Assembly: GCA_045539475.1 (NCBI GenBank)
Contig: JAZQFJ010000085.1
Coordinates: 1 to 64,000 of the forward strand
Reading direction: 5' to 3'
Source: SIG480 sp045539475
GTDB lineage: Bacteria; Bacillota; Clostridia; Oscillospirales; JAAYXM01
DNA length: 64,000 bases
The position numbers and the translations under genes are program-made. Of the stretch, positions 8,284 to 16,912 are shown in pieces. The first letter of the stretch is position 1; every line of letters begins with the position of its first letter. The notes beneath the pieces were generated by a model. It had not been told where the DNA came from and did no database searches. It saw nothing but the letters and a program-made list of their open reading frames with translations.

Positions 8284-8659
8284 TTGCAAAACCCTCTCCG
8301 TTGTGGTATATTATAATCAGAAAGGGTGATACCAATGTTCCACTAAGAAACGGCTCAAATAAAGTCAGTGAGCTGAGAGAAAAAAGCGAAAACCCAAAAG
8401 CGAAAAGTTCTTCCGATAATATATAAGATGTCTTGTTTAAAGAAGTAGGTGGTCAGAAGAGTATTCAGAAGAATAGTCAGAGATGCAATCCGATATGAAA
8501 TGTAAGTGTTAATCAGGAAGGCTGATCGTGAAAAAGGGCAGACGCTGTAAACAATGAAAGAGAGGTTAACCAAAGATGTTAGATATCAAGAGTGAACAGA
8601 AATAACCCTCCTCCGTTTAATGGGTGAAAGACATGACGGACGAGGGTTATTTCATTTTT
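8284..8659 (+). other. possible non-coding transcript or gene relic
   Basis: A rightward promoter-like site (TTGCAA at 8284, 17 bases, TATATT at 8307, with TATAAT overlapping at 8312) is followed by ~280 nt with no convincing gene. A strong terminator then closes it (stem 8601-8615 with 8637-8651, then TTCATTTTT). Short frames with fair coding look (for example ending in RKADREKGQTL near 8550) are broken by stops, so this could be a decayed small gene. I could not match it to 6S, tmRNA, SRP or RNase P RNA. From 8660 to 8935 I see only a GC-rich hairpin (CTCCGCC/GGCGGAG, 8786-8803) in the leader of the next gene. Confidence 0.4.
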
Positions 8660-8935
8660 ATATGCTGTAACGGTTCTGTGCGGTGTGAATCAATGTATGG
8701 TTCATAGCCGCGTTTTTTGTTTTTGCGTGCTCTGTAACAGCCTGCAGCTAAAGTTTATGCGTGGTTTTGATAAAGCAAAGTCTGTCTCCGCCGTCAGGCG
8801 GAGGTCAGCCTTACTTATAGCTGATGTGCGGTATTCTATTAAGGTTTTAAGATTTTCTACGATTTTAGTAAAAAAATATTGTTTGAAACGAGCCGTTAAT
8901 ATATAATATAAAGCAAAGAGAGGGGAGGGGATTCC

Positions 8936-9748
8936 GTGCAGAAGAGTATTCCGCCGCGCTGGAGCATAGATAGCAGCATATATGATGCATATGAGCTTTC
9001 CGGGCTTACAACGTCCGATACGCATTGGCATTCCCATTTTCTTCTCAATATAATCACCGGTGGTGAGCTTGTTCAGGAGATAAACGGAGAGAGCGTTACG
9101 CTTCGCCGCGGAGATGCGATTATAATTTCTCCCGTGGATTTTCACAGAAACATAGTGGCGGATGATGCACGGGTTTCCGTGCTCGCGGTCAAGTTCTCGG
9201 ACAAGCTTTTCTACGATTCGCTCAGCGATGTTTGTTCGTTTGAAGATTTTCCGATAGTTTCAACGCTTTCGGTAGATGCGCTTCAGAGTGCCGAAGAGAT
9301 GTTCCGGCTGCTTTTGAACGAGCAGAAAAACAGCTCGCTTTTAGGCTCGGATAAGTTTTCGAAGAGCCTTATCGAGCAAATGGTTATCCTTATACTGCGT
9401 GCGTGCGGGAGAGAGTATGTCGCTGAGAAAAAATCAAAGGTACACAGTGCGCTGGGATTTATACACTGTAATTTCAGGCGGAATATAAGAGCGGCGGATG
9501 CCGCGGCGTTTGTGGGATATTCGCCTAATTATTTCAGCGCGGAATTCAAAAAGGAAACCGGAGTTGAGTTTCAGAAATACCTGAGGGATTTACGGCTCGA
9601 TTTTGCAATGAACCTGTTGAAATTCTCAAAGCTTTCGGTAACAGAGGTCTGTTTTGAGTCGGGATTTAATACGTTGCCGCATTTCTCGCAGTCGTTTAAG
9701 AAAAGATTCGGGAAATCTCCCGATAAAATTAAGGAGGAACACAAATGA
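8936..9748 (+). CDS. AraC family transcriptional regulator
   Basis: 270 residues with a GTG start behind GAGGGGAGGGG. The cupin sensor spans ~25-100 (THWHSHFLLNIITGGEL, RRGDAIIISPVDFHRN). The C-terminal ~100 residues hold two HTH motifs (AAAFVGYSPNYFSAEFKKET; VCFESGFNTLPHFSQSFKKR). Its last four bases overlap the start of the DUF1343 gene (ATGA), so the two are translationally coupled. This makes the regulator a likely local controller of muropeptide recycling, possibly sensing an amino sugar. That link is inference. Confidence 0.88.
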   Translation: MQKSIPPRWSIDSSIYDAYELSGLTTSDTHWHSHFLLNIITGGELVQEINGESVTLRRGDAIIISPVDFHRNIVADDARVSVLAVKFSDKLFYDSLSDVCSFEDFPIVSTLSVDALQSAEEMFRLLLNEQKNSSLLGSDKFSKSLIEQMVILILRACGREYVAEKKSKVHSALGFIHCNFRRNIRAADAAAFVGYSPNYFSAEFKKETGVEFQKYLRDLRLDFAMNLLKFSKLSVTEVCFESGFNTLPHFSQSFKKRFGKSPDKIKEEHK

Positions 9749-10923
9749 ACAAGTGGAAAAAAGGCGCTGTGACGCTTGCATGCGATGAGCTTTATGAGTG
9801 CATTAAGGGCAAAAAAATTGCGCTTATGATGAACACCACTGCAATTGATAACGAAGGAAACCTTCTTATTGATGAAATTGTGAACAGGGGCGAGGCAAAG
9901 ATTGAATTCTTCTTCGGTATGGAGCACGGTGTTCGCGGTGACATTTATGCAGGTAAGGGTGATAATGATCCTGTTGATGCGAAAACCGGTATTAAGATAG
10001 TAAGCCTTTACGATTTCCCGCGCCTTCAGCCACCGGTTGAATGGGTGGAGAAGGTTGAGGCAGTTGTGTTCTGCGCACAGGATGTAGGCGTGCGCCACTG
10101 GACATACACTCCGTGGATGATGCTGCTTATTGAGACTTGCTCAAAAACGGGTTGCGAGGTGATTGTTCTTGACCGCCCGAATCCTATCCGCGGTGATATC
10201 GTTGAGGGTGCGCCGGCAGAGCCGAAGTATGCAGGGACACATCTTCTTTCGGGCTTTGAATATCCGCTCCGCCACGGAATGACGATAGGCGAGCTTGCAC
10301 TTATGTATAACGATGTTAAGAACGTCGGCGCAAAGGTGACCGTTCTTAAAATGCAGGGCTGGAAACGTGATATGTGGTATGACGAAACGGGGCTCGTTTG
10401 GGTGCCGGGAAGCCCGAATATGCCGGATATGGACACTCCGTTGTTCTTTGCAGCAACCGGTCTTTTACAGGCGACAAGCTTTTCTCTCGGAATCGGAACC
10501 ACAACGCCGTTTGAATTTGTCGGCGCTCCGGATTTTGACGGAGATGCGCTCGCGCGCGAGCTTAATTCGCGTAATCTTCCGGGAATTTACTTTATTCAGA
10601 AGTATTATATGGCTATGACGTACTTAAAGCCGACAGAAGGAAGCGGACGTGAGCTTACGCTGTGCAACGGCGTTTATATGGTTATAAATGACCGCGATGC
10701 ATGGCGTCCGGTCGAAACGCAGTTCCATATTATAGATGCACTTGCAAAGCTTTTTGCGGATAAGATTAACTTTGAGCATCATATGCTTGCCCGTCCGAGA
10801 TCGTGTACAGATAAGATACACGATGCACTGAAGGCACGCGAAAGCGTTCTTCCGATAGCGGAGGAATGGAAGCGTGGCGCAGAAGAGTTTAAAAAGACAA
10901 GAGAAAAATATTTGCTGTATTAA
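9745..10923 (+). CDS. DUF1343 / NamZ-like exo-beta-N-acetylmuramidase, cytoplasmic
   Basis: 392 residues covering the whole DUF1343 domain. Family signatures are visible: GMEHGVRGD, FCAQDVGVRHWTY, VIVLDRPNPIRGD and VWVPGSPNMPDMDT. NamZ of Bacillus (family GH171) cleaves N-acetylmuramic acid from the non-reducing end of wall fragments. Unlike exported NamZ it has no signal peptide, so it should act in the cytoplasm on imported fragments or a similar substrate. It follows the AraC gene with a 4-base overlap, behind AAGGAGGAACAC. Transfer of the muramidase activity to this protein is by family resemblance only. Confidence 0.82.
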   Translation: MNKWKKGAVTLACDELYECIKGKKIALMMNTTAIDNEGNLLIDEIVNRGEAKIEFFFGMEHGVRGDIYAGKGDNDPVDAKTGIKIVSLYDFPRLQPPVEWVEKVEAVVFCAQDVGVRHWTYTPWMMLLIETCSKTGCEVIVLDRPNPIRGDIVEGAPAEPKYAGTHLLSGFEYPLRHGMTIGELALMYNDVKNVGAKVTVLKMQGWKRDMWYDETGLVWVPGSPNMPDMDTPLFFAATGLLQATSFSLGIGTTTPFEFVGAPDFDGDALARELNSRNLPGIYFIQKYYMAMTYLKPTEGSGRELTLCNGVYMVINDRDAWRPVETQFHIIDALAKLFADKINFEHHMLARPRSCTDKIHDALKARESVLPIAEEWKRGAEEFKKTREKYLLY

Positions 10924-10930
10924 GCTGTTT

Positions 10931-10966
10931 GCAACACGGAGAGGAAAGCCTTTCCGTGTTGCGTTT
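10931..10966 (+). terminator. terminator after the DUF1343 gene
   Basis: GCAACACGGA pairs with TCCGTGTTGC and is followed by GTTTCTGTT. The T-run is weak. Confidence 0.6.
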
Positions 10967-10969
10967 CTG

Positions 10970-10998
10970 TTGACATAAAAGACGAAATATAATATACT
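10970..10998 (+). promoter_or_regulatory. promoter of MATE transporter 1
   Basis: TTGACA, 17 bases, TATACT, just past the preceding terminator. Confidence 0.85.
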
Positions 10999-11030
10999 GT
11001 ACAGGTATATTTTACTGTTGGGAGATAAAA

Positions 11031-12365
11031 ATGAAAATACAGCTTTCAGACCATTTCACCTATGGCAGACTTTTGCGGTTTGCGGCTCCGAGTGTGTTAA
11101 TGATGATTTTCACATCCGTCTACAGCGTGGTGGACGGCTTCTTTGTGTCAAATTTCGCAGGTAAAACAGCATTTGCTGCGGTTAATCTTATATTTCCGTT
11201 TCTTATGATAGTTGCGACCGTCGGGTTCATTTTTGGAACAGGCGGGACAGCCATTGTTGCGAAAGCTTTCGGAGAGGGCGAGCGGGAGCATGCAAACAAA
11301 TTATTTTCGCTTTTTGTGTATATTTCGTTCTTATTAGGAGTTCTTTTTGCTGTTCTCGGGATTATTTATATAGAGCCGATATCACGCCTTCTGGGAGCGG
11401 ACGGAGCTCTTCTTGAAAACTGCGTTCTTTATGGACGCATCCTTCTTCTTGCATTGCCGTTTTATGTTCTTCAGCTCATGTTTCAGACATTTTTTGTCGC
11501 CGCAGAAAAACCAAAGCTCGGCCTTGCAGTTACTGTAAGTGCGGGAGTTATGAATATGATTCTTGATGCTGTTCTCGTGATTCTTCTTCCGCAGGAGCAT
11601 AAGCTTGCGGGGGCTGCCGTTGCAACAGCAATGAGCCAGGTTATCGGCGGGGGCGTTCCGCTTGTGTATTTTGCAAGAGAGAACAGCAGTATTCTGCGTC
11701 TCGGGAAAACTCATTTTGACGGCGCGGCAATCCTCAAAGCCTGCACAAACGGCTCGTCCGAGTTTATGAGTAACGTTTCGATGAATGTTGTGGGTATGCT
11801 TTATAACATTCAGCTTTTGAAATATGCGGGAGAAGACGGTGTTGCGGCTTATGGCGTAATGATGTATGTAAGCTTTATCTTTGCCGCCGTGTTTATCGGT
11901 TATTCAATAGGAACATCTCCTGTTATAAGCTATCATTTCGGCGCACAAAATTTAGATGAGCTTTCGTCGCTTCTGAAAAAAAGTATTACGGTCATTTTGT
12001 GGGCAAGCGGCTTTATGGTGTTGGCGGGTGAAGTTCTTTCACGTCCGCTGTCGGCGGTGTTTGTAGGGTATGATCGGGAGCTTCTGGAGCTTACGGTATC
12101 GGGATTCCGTATTTTTGCGCTCTCATTTTTGTTTATGGGAATTGCGATTTTCGGCTCGGGGTTCTTTACGGCACTCAACGACGGATTAACGTCTGCGGTG
12201 ATATCGTTTTTAAGAACGCTTGTTTTTCAGGTCGCTTTCGTTTTGCTTCTTCCGCTTGTATGGGAGATTTCCGGCGTGTGGTTTTCAATTGTCGCAGCGG
12301 AGCTTATGGCGACTGCGCTGACGGTTGTTTTCATCAAAATAAGGCAGAAGGATTATCTTTATTAA
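11031..12365 (+). CDS. MATE family efflux transporter
   Basis: 444 residues and about 12 hydrophobic spans in two similar halves, the standard MATE size. Early residues (GRLLRFAAPSVLMMIFTSVY, SVVDGFFVSNFAG) match the first-helix region of clostridial members of the family. Such proteins use sodium or proton gradients to expel cationic drugs or metabolites. The substrate cannot be told. GGGAG lies 8 bases before the start. It is followed after 28 bases by the oligoendopeptidase gene, probably in the same operon. Confidence 0.9.
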   Translation: MKIQLSDHFTYGRLLRFAAPSVLMMIFTSVYSVVDGFFVSNFAGKTAFAAVNLIFPFLMIVATVGFIFGTGGTAIVAKAFGEGEREHANKLFSLFVYISFLLGVLFAVLGIIYIEPISRLLGADGALLENCVLYGRILLLALPFYVLQLMFQTFFVAAEKPKLGLAVTVSAGVMNMILDAVLVILLPQEHKLAGAAVATAMSQVIGGGVPLVYFARENSSILRLGKTHFDGAAILKACTNGSSEFMSNVSMNVVGMLYNIQLLKYAGEDGVAAYGVMMYVSFIFAAVFIGYSIGTSPVISYHFGAQNLDELSSLLKKSITVILWASGFMVLAGEVLSRPLSAVFVGYDRELLELTVSGFRIFALSFLFMGIAIFGSGFFTALNDGLTSAVISFLRTLVFQVAFVLLLPLVWEISGVWFSIVAAELMATALTVVFIKIRQKDYLY

Positions 12366-12393
12366 AAGAATGTTATAACGGGAGGAAATTAAG

Positions 12394-14187
12394 TTGGCTG
12401 AGGTAAAGAACAGAAATGAGATTGAAGAGAAATACAAATGGTGTCTTGAGGATATTTTTTCTTCGGAGAAAGAGTGGGAAAATGTTGCCGGAGAAGTTGT
12501 CCGACAGGCAGAAAGCCTTTCGGAAATGACCGGAAAGGTTACAGACAGCGCAGAAAACCTATTCTCGGTGTTGTCAGCTTTTGATGAGATAGGTGAGAGC
12601 CTTCTCTCGGTTGTTGCATACGCGTGTATGCGCCGCGATGAGGATAACGGAGTTTCAAAGTATCGCGCGATGGCAGACCGTTGCGGAGATATAGAGAGCG
12701 AGGTGGCAAGCCAGCTCTCGTTTGTCGAGCCGGAGCTTGTTGCGGCGGGGCAGAAGAAAATTGCGGAATTTATGAAAGATAAGCCGGAGCTTTCGGTTTA
12801 TCGTCACTTTTTTGATAATCTCTTCCGTGAAGCTGAGCATATTCTCGACGGCAAAAGTGAGAAGATTCTTGCCATGAGCTCTCCTATGGGAGAAGCCGCA
12901 CATGACATATTTTCAGCAATGAACAATGCCGATATAAAATTCGGTGAAATCGAGGACGAGTACGGAAAACTGTGTGAGCTTACACACGGACGTTATTCAA
13001 TTTTTATGGAGAGCGGAAACCGTCGTGTGCGCCGTGATGCATACGAGGCAATGTATAAGCAGTACAAGAGCTTTGAAAATGCTTTTGCCGCGATGTATGC
13101 CGGAAATGTGAAGGGAGACCTCTTTTATGCGCGCACGCGCGGTTATGGCTCATCGCTTCAGATGCGTCTTTCTGACAGCGCGGTTCCCGAAGAGGTGTAC
13201 ACAAGGCTTATTGACGACGTAAACGCCGGACTTCCGGTGTTGGGGGATTACCTTACATTGAGAAAAAAAGCGCTCAGCCTGTCCGAGCTTTGTATGTATG
13301 ATTTGTATACTCCCATCGTGCCGGAGGATAAGTCTGATATCCCGTTTGAGGATGCGTGTGAAATGGTTCTCGAAGCAGTGAAACCGCTTGGCGAGCAGTA
13401 TGCAGCCGATATGCGCCGAGCTTTTTCCGAGCGTTGGATAGATGTTTACGAGAACAGGGGGAAAACTCCGGGTGCATATTCGTGGGGCGATAATACCCAC
13501 CATCCGTATGTTCTTCTCAACTATCAGGGAAGCCTTGAGGATGTTTTCACACTTGCGCATGAAATGGGACACGCAATGCATTCGTATTATACGAACAAAA
13601 CTCAGCCGTCGGTTTACAGAGATTATAAAATATTTGTTGCCGAGGTTGCAAGTACGGTAAATGAAAATCTTCTGCTTGAGTATTTTCTCCGTGATGCTGC
13701 AGGAGAGCGCCGAGCATATCTGCTGACAAGAAAGGCGGAAGCAATCCGCACCACGTTTTACCGTCAGACGATGTTTGCTGAGTTTGAGAAAACGGCTCAT
13801 GCGATGTATGCCGACGGCGCGGCGCTTACTGCAGAAGCCCTGTGCAAGGCATATGGTGAAATTAACAAAAAGTATTACGGAAGCGTCGCGGCATGCGATG
13901 AGAATATCGAGTATGAATGGGCGCGGATTCCGCATTTTTACACAAGCTTTTATGTATATCAGTATGCCACGGGCTTTGCCGCGGCGACGAGGATAAAAGA
14001 GCTTGTGATGAATGACACCGGAGCGGCAGAGAAATATATCGAATTTCTTCACGGCGGAAACTCCGATTATCCGCTGGAGCTTCTCAAAAAAGCGGGAGTT
14101 GACCTTACTTCAAGCGCACCGGCAAAGAGCGTAATTGAAGACCTTCAAGTAGCTGTGAATGAGCTTTCTTTGCTTTTGGACAAATAG
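12394..14187 (+). CDS. pepF: oligoendopeptidase F (M3 family zinc peptidase)
   Basis: 597 residues, typical for PepF. The zinc site is HEMGHAMHSYY (His389, Glu390, His393), with the third ligand glutamate expected in EVASTVNENLLLEYF. No signal peptide: it degrades short peptides in the cytoplasm. The start is TTG at 12394, chosen because GGGAGGAAATTAAG precedes it directly. It lies 28 bases after the MATE gene and may share its promoter. Confidence 0.93.
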   Translation: MAEVKNRNEIEEKYKWCLEDIFSSEKEWENVAGEVVRQAESLSEMTGKVTDSAENLFSVLSAFDEIGESLLSVVAYACMRRDEDNGVSKYRAMADRCGDIESEVASQLSFVEPELVAAGQKKIAEFMKDKPELSVYRHFFDNLFREAEHILDGKSEKILAMSSPMGEAAHDIFSAMNNADIKFGEIEDEYGKLCELTHGRYSIFMESGNRRVRRDAYEAMYKQYKSFENAFAAMYAGNVKGDLFYARTRGYGSSLQMRLSDSAVPEEVYTRLIDDVNAGLPVLGDYLTLRKKALSLSELCMYDLYTPIVPEDKSDIPFEDACEMVLEAVKPLGEQYAADMRRAFSERWIDVYENRGKTPGAYSWGDNTHHPYVLLNYQGSLEDVFTLAHEMGHAMHSYYTNKTQPSVYRDYKIFVAEVASTVNENLLLEYFLRDAAGERRAYLLTRKAEAIRTTFYRQTMFAEFEKTAHAMYADGAALTAEALCKAYGEINKKYYGSVAACDENIEYEWARIPHFYTSFYVYQYATGFAAATRIKELVMNDTGAAEKYIEFLHGGNSDYPLELLKKAGVDLTSSAPAKSVIEDLQVAVNELSLLLDK

Positions 14188-14255
14188 ATATCTCACCGAC
14201 AAAACGCCTTTTGCGTAATATGTAGTAAAAGACATGGGAAAGGCGGTGTGTTGCG

Positions 14256-14402
14256 ATGTGCCAGAGAAGCGGGAGTGTTTGCGTGATATGTGCGATAGCG
14301 CTTGCGATGGGTATTCTCGCGGGGGTGGTGTTTCCTTCGGGCTTTCTTGTGTTTGTGCTGTGCGTATTGCTTATCGCAATAGGTGTGCTTATGCTGTTAT
14401 GA
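14256..14402 (+). CDS. small single-span membrane protein upstream of spoVM
   Basis: 48 residues, too short for most gene callers. After a short Cys-containing N-terminus (MCQRSGSVCVICAIA) the rest is one or two hydrophobic segments separated by a Pro-Ser-Gly turn (VVFPSGFLVF). AAAGGCGGTG is the likely ribosome binding site. The stop is 15 bases before the spoVM start and the two look co-transcribed. No family is recognised. A sporulation role is inferred only from position. Confidence 0.6.
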   Translation: MCQRSGSVCVICAIALAMGILAGVVFPSGFLVFVLCVLLIAIGVLMLL

Positions 14403-14417
14403 CGGAGGTGCAGATTT

Positions 14418-14489
14418 GTGAAGATAGTTGTTGTAAAGGCGCCGAAATCCATTGGCGGAATACTTAAAAGAATGTTTGGGATAAAGTGA
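14418..14489 (+). CDS. spoVM: SpoVM, stage V sporulation peptide
   Basis: 23 residues with a GTG start behind GGAGGTG. The sequence MKIVVVKAPKSIGGILKRMF fits the SpoVM pattern: a short N-terminal strand, the Pro-Lys and Gly-Gly turn, and a cationic amphipathic helix. In Bacillus SpoVM inserts into the outer forespore membrane, senses its convex curvature and anchors the coat ATPase SpoIVA. It is slightly shorter than the 26-residue Bacillus peptide. A terminator follows at 14502. I see no clear sigma-E promoter, so timing is not shown by the sequence. Confidence 0.85.
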   Translation: MKIVVVKAPKSIGGILKRMFGIK

Positions 14490-14501
14490 ATAGAACAAAA
14501 C

Positions 14502-14535
14502 ACTGCCAAGAGACCTTGCGGTTTCTTGGCAGTTT
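14502..14535 (+). terminator. terminator after spoVM
   Basis: ACTGCCAAGA pairs with TCTTGGCAGT; a short T-run follows. Confidence 0.7.
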
Positions 14536-14567
14536 GCCAACATTGCGGTATAAAGATGCTTTTTTTG

Positions 14568-14596
14568 TTGACACTAAGCGATTTTCGGTATATAAT
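14568..14596 (+). promoter_or_regulatory. promoter of AEC transporter
   Basis: TTGACA, 17 bases, TATAAT: full consensus. Confidence 0.9.
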
Positions 14597-14629
14597 AGTA
14601 AGGATGTAAAAAAGGAAGGATGAAAAAAC

Positions 14630-15544
14630 ATGCAGATTGTGAGCATAACGCTTAGTCAGCTTGCGAATATGTTTTTCTTTATGGCAGTGGGATATGTTTT
14701 CAGAAAGAAGAACATACTTGATATTTACGCAGGAGGAACGGTTTCACGTTTGCTGGTAAATATTTTTTTGCCGGCTATGGTTATCCGATCGTTCTCAAGC
14801 AACTTCAAGCTTGATGTAATAAGTGATAAGCTGATGTTGATATTGTTCAGCACTGCAGTGCTTATAATTACGTCGGTTCTTGCAGTTTTTCTTGCAAAGA
14901 TGTTTTCGAAAGACAAGGCAACTCAGGGAATATACATATACAGCTTTGCTATTCCGAATCTCGGTTATATGGGATATCCGCTTGTTCAGGCAATTTTCGG
15001 AGAAGCTGCGCTTCTTGACACAATGGTGTATTGCCTGCCGTACAACATTTTCATTTACACAATCGGAATCAAGCTTCTCACATCGCAAAAAAATGCTTCT
15101 GTCTGGGGTTTGCTTAAAAATCCGTCTATTGTCGCGATATTCGTCGGTGCATTTTTGGGTCTGTGTGGTATTAAGCTTCCGGCGGCAGTGTCGGGAATTC
15201 TCGACGCTGCAAACGCCTGTGTTTCTCCGTGTGCAATGATTCTCACCGGAACAGTTTTTGCCCGTATAAATATGAAAACCGTATTTACTGATTGGCGGTC
15301 ATATGCCGCATCGGCGATCCGCCTGGTTATAATTCCGGTTATTGCACTCTTTGTTATGCGTCTGCTCAAGGTGCCGGAAACATGGGTTCTTCCGTGCTTT
15401 GCAATTCTTGCAATGCCGCTTGGCGTAAACAGTGTTGTTTTTCCGGAAGCGTATGGCGGCGATGCCGAATCCGGCGCTAAGGTCTGCTTTATGGCGGCAA
15501 TTCTCGGTGTTGTCACGATTCCGTTTATGTTTGCACTGCTGTAA
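14630..15544 (+). CDS. AEC (auxin efflux carrier) family permease
   Basis: 304 residues, ten or so hydrophobic spans, standard for bacterial AEC proteins. The two halves each contain an NxxPP/Gly-rich broken helix region (SRLLVNIFLPAMVIRSF and AILAMPLGVNSVVFPEAYG). Bacterial members move malate, malonate or other organic anions, but the substrate here is unknown. Ribosome binding site AAAGGAAGGATG. Single gene with its own consensus promoter. Confidence 0.88.
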   Translation: MQIVSITLSQLANMFFFMAVGYVFRKKNILDIYAGGTVSRLLVNIFLPAMVIRSFSSNFKLDVISDKLMLILFSTAVLIITSVLAVFLAKMFSKDKATQGIYIYSFAIPNLGYMGYPLVQAIFGEAALLDTMVYCLPYNIFIYTIGIKLLTSQKNASVWGLLKNPSIVAIFVGAFLGLCGIKLPAAVSGILDAANACVSPCAMILTGTVFARINMKTVFTDWRSYAASAIRLVIIPVIALFVMRLLKVPETWVLPCFAILAMPLGVNSVVFPEAYGGDAESGAKVCFMAAILGVVTIPFMFALL

Positions 15545-15654
15545 ATTTGTTTGTCCATAAAATATTTACAATGTTTTATTTGCAATTTGACTATATATTT
15601 GTTATAATTAATTAATGTTATAATAACAACATAGGAAAAAGAGGAGATAACAAA

Positions 15655-16842
15655 ATGAAAAAGACAAGAATTTTATCACTTATCCTTGCAGCCGCAATGC
15701 TTTGTGCGCTCCTTTCCGGATGCATGGGTGGCAAAACCGTTATGAAAATCGGCGGAAACGCAATTTCTGAGGAGATTTACAGCGCGGCTCTTTCGTATGC
15801 CGACAATTTCTTCCTGCAGAGCTATGGCTTCTCAATGAAGGATGCGCTCGACAATGAGCTTTCCGAGGGAACAACAGGAGCCGATATGCTTAAAGAACAG
15901 GCAGACGGTCTTGTGAAGGAGTTTGAGTCCGTTGTTCTTTATGCAAAGGATAAGGGCATTGAGCTTACAAAAGAGGAAAAAGCACAGATAAAAGAAGCAA
16001 AGGATGCTCAGGTAGAGTCTGCAGGCGGCAGAAAGGCATTTCTTGACAGTATGGCAGAGACCGGTATGAATGAAGCGTTCTTTGATTACATTATGGAGCG
16101 TCAGCAGATTTACTCTAAGCTTTACACAGAGCTCTTTACCGGCGAGGGAGAGTTTGCTCCTTCTGCAGACGAGGTTGTTAAATCTCTTGAAGGTTATGCT
16201 CGCGTAAAGCATCTTCTTATCCAGACCAAGGAAGGCGATGCGGATTTCGCCGAGAAGAAGGCAACTGCTGAAAAGTTCCTTGCCCGTGCAAAGGCAGGCG
16301 AGGATTTTGATGCGCTTATTAAAGAGCTTGCAGAAACAGGCGACGGCGACCCGGGCATGAGCTCTTATCCCAACGGCTATGTGATTGATGCGAACGGCTA
16401 CACCCCGGAGGGCAGCCAGATGGTAACGGAGTTCACAACCGCATCCCACGCGCTTGCAGAGAACGCAGTTTCGGAGCTTGTTCCGTCCGATTACGGCTTC
16501 CATATCATCAAGAGATATCCGTTCGGTGCGGATTTCATCAAGGAAAATCTCGCTGAATATTCCGATAACGCAGGTATGGACTCTTTCGCAGAAGAGCTTA
16601 CAAAGTTTATGGAGAATGTTGAGATTGAATACACAAAGGCTTATGAAGAGCTTGATATTCACAAGATTCTCGGCGTAGAAAAGACCAACGGTGCAGCTTC
16701 CGGTGATGTTGAAGAACACTCCGCAGATGACGGCCATGATCACGGCGAAGAAGCTGAGGGTGAAGGCGATGCTCCGGCAGAGGGAGAAAACGCTTCTTCC
16801 GAAGGCGGCATTGAAGTAGGAACGGCGGTTCCGGCTGAATAA
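15655..16842 (+). CDS. PrsA-like peptidyl-prolyl isomerase lipoprotein
   Basis: 395 residues. A lipoprotein signal (LLSGC, lipidated Cys23) is followed by a SurA/PrsA-type N-terminal helical region (~30-175). A parvulin domain spans ~178-285 (ARVKHLLIQTKEGD, DGDPGMSSYPNGYV, VPSDYGFHIIKRYPF). The protein would sit on the outer membrane face and help exported proteins fold. The C-terminus (~340-395) is a low-complexity acidic tail with a short histidine cluster (DDGHDHGEEAEGEGD), unusual for PrsA and possibly metal-binding. AAGAGGAGATAAC precedes the ATG. It is followed by a terminator and then a MATE gene. Confidence 0.88.
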   Translation: MKKTRILSLILAAAMLCALLSGCMGGKTVMKIGGNAISEEIYSAALSYADNFFLQSYGFSMKDALDNELSEGTTGADMLKEQADGLVKEFESVVLYAKDKGIELTKEEKAQIKEAKDAQVESAGGRKAFLDSMAETGMNEAFFDYIMERQQIYSKLYTELFTGEGEFAPSADEVVKSLEGYARVKHLLIQTKEGDADFAEKKATAEKFLARAKAGEDFDALIKELAETGDGDPGMSSYPNGYVIDANGYTPEGSQMVTEFTTASHALAENAVSELVPSDYGFHIIKRYPFGADFIKENLAEYSDNAGMDSFAEELTKFMENVEIEYTKAYEELDIHKILGVEKTNGAASGDVEEHSADDGHDHGEEAEGEGDAPAEGENASSEGGIEVGTAVPAE

Positions 16843-16860
16843 GAGTACAAAAAGAGTAAA

Positions 16861-16888
16861 GAGCTGTGGCAAATGCCACGGCTCTTTT
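16861..16888 (+). terminator. terminator of the PrsA-like gene
   Basis: GAGCTGTGGCA pairs with TGCCACGGCTC and is followed by TTTT. Confidence 0.8.
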
Positions 16889-16912
16889 AGAGTTGAAAAG
16901 GGTTGAACTGAG

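Noticed and set aside
8355..8573. 72-residue hydrophobic frame on the minus strand
   Set aside because: TTG start without a ribosome binding site, inside an interval whose promoter and terminator point the other way. It could be chance in AT-rich DNA.
13150..14052. 300-residue frame antisense to pepF
   Set aside because: Shadow of the zinc peptidase, no family features and no upstream signals.
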